64,000 nt of DNA from Enterococcus xiangfangensis (lineage in GTDB: Bacteria > Bacillota > Bacilli > Lactobacillales > Enterococcaceae): assembly GCF_005405365.1 (NCBI RefSeq), contig NZ_BJDX01000004.1, positions 1-64,000 of the forward strand. Reading direction: 5' to 3'. This document shows, piece after piece, positions 59,644 to 64,000 of the stretch. The position numbers and the translations under genes are program-made. The notes below the pieces were generated by a model. The model saw nothing but the letters and a program-made list of their open reading frames with translations, was not told the origin of the DNA and ran no database searches. Each line of letters opens with the position of its first letter. The first letter of the stretch is position 1.

Positions 59644-60132
59644 ATGACTTTAGAAGTTGCAGTAATCATGGGCAGTACATCAGATTGGGAGACGATGAAA
59701 TATGCCTGCGACAGTCTTGATGAATTAGAAATCGAATATGAAAAACGGGTCATTTCAGCTCACCGAACGCCGGATCTAATGTTCGAATTTGCCGAAAAAG
59801 CCCGTGTGCGTGGGATCAAAGTTATCATTGCTGGTGCTGGTGGCGCGGCGCACTTACCTGGAATGGTGGCGGCAAAGACTACATTGCCGGTGATTGGTGT
59901 ACCGGTCCAATCGAAAGCGTTGAATGGATTAGACTCGTTGTTGTCGATTGTGCAGATGCCAGGAGGAGTACCTGTAGCTACAACCGCGATTGGAAAAGCG
60001 GGTGCAACGAATGCAGGACTACTTGCGGCACAGATGCTTTCCATGTATGATAAAAACGTAGCTGATCGTTTGGAAGAAAAACGTCAGCGAATGACAGAAA
60101 CTGTATTAGAAAGTAGTGAGCGACTTGGTTAA
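59644..60132 (+). CDS. purE: N5-carboxyaminoimidazole ribonucleotide mutase
   Basis: 162-aa class I PurE, moving the carboxyl group from N5 to C4 in AIR carboxylation. Motifs GSTSDWE at 11-17 and SAHRTP at 40-45 bind substrate. It overlaps purK by 17 nt, so the two are coupled. Confidence 0.96.
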   Translation: MTLEVAVIMGSTSDWETMKYACDSLDELEIEYEKRVISAHRTPDLMFEFAEKARVRGIKVIIAGAGGAAHLPGMVAAKTTLPVIGVPVQSKALNGLDSLLSIVQMPGGVPVATTAIGKAGATNAGLLAAQMLSMYDKNVADRLEEKRQRMTETVLESSERLG

Positions 60133-61246
60133 ATCGTTACAACCAGGCTCTACGATTGGGATCGTAGGCGGAGGGCAATTAGGCCGCATGATGGCTATCA
60201 GCGCAAAGGAAATGGGATTTCGTACAGGCGTGATCGATCCGACGGGAGACTGTCCGGCTGCACAAGTTTCAGATTGGCACATCGTTGCCGATTATGACGA
60301 TCAAACGGCTTTAGAAGAGATGGCCCGCAGATCGCAAGTGATCACTTATGAATTTGAAAATGTTGATGTCGATACCATCAATCATATTCAACATTTTGCG
60401 AATATTCCACAAGGTACCGATTTATTAGCGATCAGTCAAGATCGTTTGATGGAAAAGTCTTTTTTAGAAAGTAACAATATTGTGATCGCGCCCTATGCAA
60501 CAATTATCAGTCCAACAGATATTCAAGATGCGATTGAAGGGATCGGTTATCCTTGTGTGTTAAAAACAACTCGCGGCGGTTACGATGGGCATGGACAATA
60601 TGTATTAAGAAGCACTGCTGATTTGGCACCGTCAATGAATCTTTTGCGGCAAGGAACGTGTGTTTTAGAAGCATGGATTCCATTTGAAAAAGAACTATCT
60701 GTCCAAGTTGCAGGCAATAATCTGGGCGACTATGTAACTTTCCCAGTAGTAGAAAACATTCATCGAAACAATATTCTTCATGAGACAATTGCGCCAGCAG
60801 GAATTGATGTGGCTGTTGCAAAAGAAGCCAGTCGAATCGCAAAAGTGATCGCTCAAGGAGTAGATTTAGTTGGAACGCTTTGTGTTGAATTTTTCTTGAC
60901 AACAGCTGGCGCATTATATGTTAATGAGATCGCCCCGCGGCCGCACAATTCAGGGCACTACACGATCGAAGCTTGCACAATGAGTCAATTTGAGGCGCAT
61001 ATTCGCGGAATCTGTGGCTGGCCGTTGAGCGAACCAAAATTATTATCGAATGCAGTGATGGTCAATATTTTAGGTGAAAATTTATTGAAAACATATGAGC
61101 TGATTGATTTATGGCCGGACTGGCATTTTCATTACTACGGAAAAGCCCAGCCAAAAAAAGGTCGTAAAATGGGCCATATCACGATTTTGACGGACAGTAT
61201 CCAACGGACGTTGGACGATGTCAAAAAAACGGAGACGTGGGACTAA
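60116..61246 (+). CDS. purK: N5-carboxyaminoimidazole ribonucleotide synthase
   Basis: ATP-grasp enzyme, 376 aa, making N5-CAIR from AIR, ATP and bicarbonate. The Rossmann-like start is [14 protein letters not shown] near residue 14; ATP-grasp residues include [12 protein letters not shown] near 150 and [12 protein letters not shown] near 271. GTG at 60116 lies within the end of purE; TTG at 60125 is an alternative. Confidence 0.95.
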   Translation: MSDLVKSLQPGSTIGIVGGGQLGRMMAISAKEMGFRTGVIDPTGDCPAAQVSDWHIVADYDDQTALEEMARRSQVITYEFENVDVDTINHIQHFANIPQGTDLLAISQDRLMEKSFLESNNIVIAPYATIISPTDIQDAIEGIGYPCVLKTTRGGYDGHGQYVLRSTADLAPSMNLLRQGTCVLEAWIPFEKELSVQVAGNNLGDYVTFPVVENIHRNNILHETIAPAGIDVAVAKEASRIAKVIAQGVDLVGTLCVEFFLTTAGALYVNEIAPRPHNSGHYTIEACTMSQFEAHIRGICGWPLSEPKLLSNAVMVNILGENLLKTYELIDLWPDWHFHYYGKAQPKKGRKMGHITILTDSIQRTLDDVKKTETWD

Positions 61247-61320
61247 TAAGCTAGCTTTAGATAGTAAAAGGATTTCTATTAAAGAGATTCCTTCAATTAG
61301 TAGAGAAAAAGGAGAATATA

Positions 61321-62616
61321 ATGATACCTCGATACGCAAGAGCTGAAATGGAAAATATTTGGAGCGATGAAAATCGCTATAAAGCCTGGCTGGAAGTAGA
61401 AATTTTAGCAGATGAAGCTTGGGCGGAATTGGGAGAAATCCCTAAAGCAGATGCAGAAAAAATTCGGGAAAATGCCGGATTCAGCATTGAGCGCATTTTA
61501 GAAATTGAACAGTCTACAAAACATGACGTAGTAGCTTTTACCCGTGCGGTATCTGAAACGTTGGGTGAAGAGCGAAAATGGGTGCATTACGGCCTGACTA
61601 GTACCGACGTGGTCGATACAGCGTACGGCTATTTGTACAAACAAGCAAATGATGTTTTACGCCAAGACTTGCAAGAATTTTTAGCGATTATCGGCGAAAA
61701 AGCTAAAGAACATAAAAATACTGTCATGATGGGCCGGACTCACGGAGTCCACGCCGAACCAACGACTTTTGGCTTAAAATTAGCTACTTGGTATTCGGAA
61801 ATGAAACGCAACATTGAACGTTTTGATCACGCAGCAAAAGGGGTGGAAGCGGGAAAAATTTCTGGAGCAGTGGGTACCTTTGCGAATATTCCGCCATTTG
61901 TAGAAGAATTTGTCTGTGAAAAATTAGGAATCCGGCCGCAAGAAATTTCAACGCAAGTTTTGCCGAGAGATTTGCACGCGGAATATTTTTCAAGTCTTGC
62001 ATTGATCGCAACCTCGATTGAACGTTTCGCAACAGAAATTCGTGGATTGCAAAAATCCGAAACTCGAGAAGTAGAAGAATTTTTTGCTAAAGGACAAAAA
62101 GGTTCCTCTGCAATGCCGCATAAACGCAATCCAATCGGTTCTGAAAATATGTCCGGCTTGGCTCGAGTGGTTCGCGGTCATTTGATCACGGCCTTTGAAG
62201 ATGTTGCTTTGTGGCATGAACGTGACATTTCTCATTCATCTGCAGAACGAATCATTACACCAGATACAACGATTTTAATTGACTACATGTTGGCTCGCTT
62301 TGGAAAAATCGTAAAAAATCTGACAGTTTTTCCAGAGAATATGAAGCGGAACATGCAAGCGACCTTTGGCTTGATCTACAGTCAACGAGTCTTGTTGAAA
62401 TTGATCGACAAAGGGATGACGCGTGAAGCAGCTTATGACTTGGTGCAACCTAAAACGGCTTATGCTTGGGACCACCAAACGCAATTCCGACCATTGTTGG
62501 AAGCTGATGAAAAGATCACAAATGTTTTATCAGCCGCCGATTTGGACGATGCCTTTGACTATAACTATCATTTAAAAAATGTCGATAAGATTTTTGAACG
62601 TGTCGGAATCAAATAA
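61321..62616 (+). CDS. purB: adenylosuccinate lyase
   Basis: 431-aa lyase acting at two steps of purine synthesis (SAICAR to AICAR, and adenylosuccinate to AMP). The signature loop [17 protein letters not shown] begins near residue 261 (nt about 62101), and [14 protein letters not shown] carries a catalytic His. AAAGGAG precedes the ATG. In this window it follows purK directly, and a strong terminator follows. Confidence 0.96.
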   Translation: MIPRYARAEMENIWSDENRYKAWLEVEILADEAWAELGEIPKADAEKIRENAGFSIERILEIEQSTKHDVVAFTRAVSETLGEERKWVHYGLTSTDVVDTAYGYLYKQANDVLRQDLQEFLAIIGEKAKEHKNTVMMGRTHGVHAEPTTFGLKLATWYSEMKRNIERFDHAAKGVEAGKISGAVGTFANIPPFVEEFVCEKLGIRPQEISTQVLPRDLHAEYFSSLALIATSIERFATEIRGLQKSETREVEEFFAKGQKGSSAMPHKRNPIGSENMSGLARVVRGHLITAFEDVALWHERDISHSSAERIITPDTTILIDYMLARFGKIVKNLTVFPENMKRNMQATFGLIYSQRVLLKLIDKGMTREAAYDLVQPKTAYAWDHQTQFRPLLEADEKITNVLSAADLDDAFDYNYHLKNVDKIFERVGIK

Positions 62617-62650
62617 AAAAGACCTCTTGCTTTTTGGCAAGAGGTCTTTT
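62617..62650. terminator. terminator after purB
   Basis: AAAAGACCTCTTGC (62617-62630) pairs with GCAAGAGGTCTTTT (62637-62650). It can end transcription both ways, including the minus-strand gene to the right. Confidence 0.9.
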
Positions 62651-62655
62651 GCGTA

Positions 62656-63027
62656 TTATGCGTAAGAATAAACATCCACAAAACAAGCTTCGTGAAGCTG
62701 TTCTAATAAACATTTGATTAAGCGATAGTCGTAGATCTGCGAGTTCAATAAAATTTCGATGCGATAAGAATTTTTTAAAAACAAGTGATCTTTTAACTGT
62801 CTAATAATTAAGCGGTCCTGAGTTTGATTGGAAAAATGCAAAGATTGTATCGCTTGAGATTGTTTTGGATGAAATATTTTTTTTAAATTGCGGTAGGAAT
62901 AAAAACTAGTATTGCAATTAAGGTTATGCGTAGTATCAAGACCTAACAAAGCATTTAATAAATGCTGCTTATCGATTTCATTTGTTGAATCAAGAAATTT
63001 TTGAGCTGCTGCAGATGCATCCAACAT
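62656..63027 (-). CDS. unrecognised protein, 123 aa, between purB and purC
   Basis: I do not recognise this protein. ATG at 63027 is chosen because GGAGG lies eight nt upstream; the frame extending to 63153 crosses the promoter. It starts MLDASAAAQKFLDSTNEIDK and ends in a run of hydrophobic and charged residues (NSQIYDYRLIKCLLEQLHEA). No signal peptide or clear membrane helix is seen. It is rich in Leu, Asn, His and Tyr. It is divergent from purC and convergent with purB, interrupting the pur cluster. It has its own promoter (see separate entry), so it is probably expressed. Confidence 0.65.
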   Translation of the reverse strand: MLDASAAAQKFLDSTNEIDKQHLLNALLGLDTTHNLNCNTSFYSYRNLKKIFHPKQSQAIQSLHFSNQTQDRLIIRQLKDHLFLKNSYRIEILLNSQIYDYRLIKCLLEQLHEACFVDVYSYA

Positions 63028-63059
63028 AAGCGAGTCCTCCATATCGATTATTCGAGTTA

Positions 63060-63088
63060 AATATAGCATCCTTTTCATAAAATGTAAA
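63060..63088 (-). promoter_or_regulatory. promoter of the 123-aa orphan gene
   Basis: On the minus strand, TTTACA (63083-63088) and TATATT (63060-63065) are 17 nt apart, with TG in the extended -10 position. Confidence 0.65.
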
Positions 63089-63139
63089 CGTTCTCTATCA
63101 TTTGTTTTGGAATCTTTATAAATGCTCTCGTTGTAAACA

Positions 63140-63174
63140 CGAACATTAAACAAATGTTTTGATTATAATATACG
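63140..63174. promoter_or_regulatory. PurBox pair upstream of purC
   Basis: CGAACATTA (63140-63148), the canonical PurBox half, and TAATATACG (63166-63174) form an inverted pair with 17 nt between them, one mismatch from the purE copy. Confidence 0.75.
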
Positions 63175-63182
63175 ATAAAATG

Positions 63183-63211
63183 TTGAATTATCAAATTCCG
63201 CTTGTTACACT
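63183..63211 (+). promoter_or_regulatory. purC promoter
   Basis: TTGAAT (63183-63188) and TACACT (63206-63211) are 17 nt apart, eight nt after the PurBox pair. Confidence 0.6.
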
Positions 63212-63284
63212 AAAAACGAAAGCAATAAACGAATGATTTTTGATTGTTAGTTTGCAAATGTTCATTAAAAAGGAGCGTTATAGC

Positions 63285-64000
63285 GTGGAAAAAGGAAAAT
63301 TACTGTATGAAGGAAAGGCAAAAAAATTGTTTCGAACAAATGAGTCCGAAGTTATCTGGGTCGAATATTTAAATCAGGCGACTGCTTTGAATGGAGCAAA
63401 GAAAGATCAAATAAAAGGAAAAGGCGAACTTAATAACCGGATTACTAGTTTGATTTTTGATTACTTGAAGAGCAAAAAAATTAAGAATCATTTTATTAAA
63501 CGATTATCTGCTAACGAACAGTTGATTCAAGCTGTTGAGATCATTCCTTTAGAAGTAGTTGTTCGAAACGTTGCTGCTGGAAGTTTTTCTAAACGACTAG
63601 CAATTCCAGAAGGGACCTCTTTGAGTTTGCCAATCGTTGAATTTTACTATAAGAAGGATGAGCTGGATGATCCAATGGTTATTGATGATCACATCTTATT
63701 TTTACAAATTGCATCAACTGAAGAAATCGCACAATTGCGTCAACTGGCGTTGGAAGTAAATCACGCGTTAATCGAACTTTTTGATTCGATAGATATTCAA
63801 TTGATTGATTTCAAATTAGAATTTGGCCGTCAAAAAGAAGGTTCGCTTTTATTGGCGGATGAAGTTTCACCGGATACTTGCCGTTTATGGGACAAAAAAA
63901 CGAATGAACACCTAGACAAAGATATTTATCGTCGCGACTTAGGCGACATCGTCCCAGTTTATCAAGAAGTCTTAAATCGATTAGAAAAGCGAGGAAAATA
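63285..64000 (+). CDS. purC: phosphoribosylaminoimidazole-succinocarboxamide synthase, cut by the window end
   Basis: SAICAR synthase, 238 codons visible with only the last base of an apparent TA(A/G) stop missing. GTG at 63285 follows AAGGAG (63271-63276). The sequence starts EKGKLLYEGKAKKLF, and VVRNVAAGSFSKRL and LIDFKLEFGR (ATP-grasp-like core) match PurC; length equals the family norm. It is the first gene of the remaining pur operon, controlled by the PurBox pair just upstream. Confidence 0.94.
   Translation, partial: MEKGKLLYEGKAKKLFRTNESEVIWVEYLNQATALNGAKKDQIKGKGELNNRITSLIFDYLKSKKIKNHFIKRLSANEQLIQAVEIIPLEVVVRNVAAGSFSKRLAIPEGTSLSLPIVEFYYKKDELDDPMVIDDHILFLQIASTEEIAQLRQLALEVNHALIELFDSIDIQLIDFKLEFGRQKEGSLLLADEVSPDTCRLWDKKTNEHLDKDIYRRDLGDIVPVYQEVLNRLEKRGK

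Noticed and set aside
60507-60914. 135-aa minus-strand frame inside purK
   Set aside because: Shadow frame; purK is intact and no expression signal is seen.

Overview
This window is a low-GC Gram-positive core-chromosome segment. The ortholog set and gene order (clpX-engB, pcrA-ligA-gatCAB-dgkB-rumA-type methyltransferase, polA-mutM-coaE, nrdR-dnaB-dnaI, tex-sprT, xpt-pbuX, pur genes) are those of the Lactobacillales, and the protein sequences look most like Enterococcus. The species cannot be named from sequence alone. I saw no rRNA, tRNA, CRISPR array, prophage, transposase or conjugative gene.

Layout. 1-5450: a secreted GH25-type lysozyme with three C-terminal repeats, clpX, engB, a 50-aa convergent gene, and an unrecognised 441-aa/61-aa pair. 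5452-9086 (minus): fructose operon fruR-fruK-fruA. 9243-12285: a cytoplasmic alpha-amylase convergent with a ClC chloride/proton antiporter carrying an RCK_C domain. 12439-21211: pcrA, ligA, gatC-gatA-gatB and a lipid kinase. 21446-24757: an rRNA m5U methyltransferase with a coupled 42-aa ORF missed by ordinary length cut-offs, a zinc-ribbon membrane protein, a phosphoglycerate-mutase homolog and a HAD phosphatase. 24910-29863: DUF1149, a TcyP-type cystine transporter behind a 465-bp leader, a broken small membrane gene, a VOC protein, a metallophosphatase and an EamA exporter. 29955-35338: tex, sprT-like, murC, a MaoC-like hotdog protein and a Bax-inhibitor-like membrane protein. 35621-42697: polA-mutM-coaE and nrdR-dnaB-dnaI (DNA replication and repair). 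42815-48048: trmK-nif3, pepT, a flippase-like membrane protein and an MDR oxidoreductase. 48206-53569: clpB behind a CtsR-type box, a LysM glucosaminidase, cysK and perR. 54036-57119: an ald-threonine deaminase operon and a CorA-like transporter. 57120-64000: guanine riboswitch-xpt-pbuX, then purE-purK-purB, a minus-strand orphan gene, and purC, which runs to the window end.

Regulation is the richest layer. Purine supply is under two controls: a guanine aptamer in front of xpt-pbuX, and PurR-type inverted PurBox pairs in front of both purE and purC, placed at the same distance from the predicted promoters. clpB has a CtsR-like repeat overlapping its promoter, perR sits behind a nested palindrome, and almost every convergent gene pair shares a bidirectional hairpin terminator. 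Many start codons were moved downstream of the longest-ORF start because the Shine-Dalgarno sequence lies inside the longer ORF; several chosen starts are TTG or GTG.

No obviously new multi-gene system was found. The best leads are the matched PurBox architecture, the orphan gene that interrupts the pur cluster, the unassigned 441-aa/61-aa pair, and the long structured leader in front of the cystine transporter. All functional statements are from motif reading; no database search was run.
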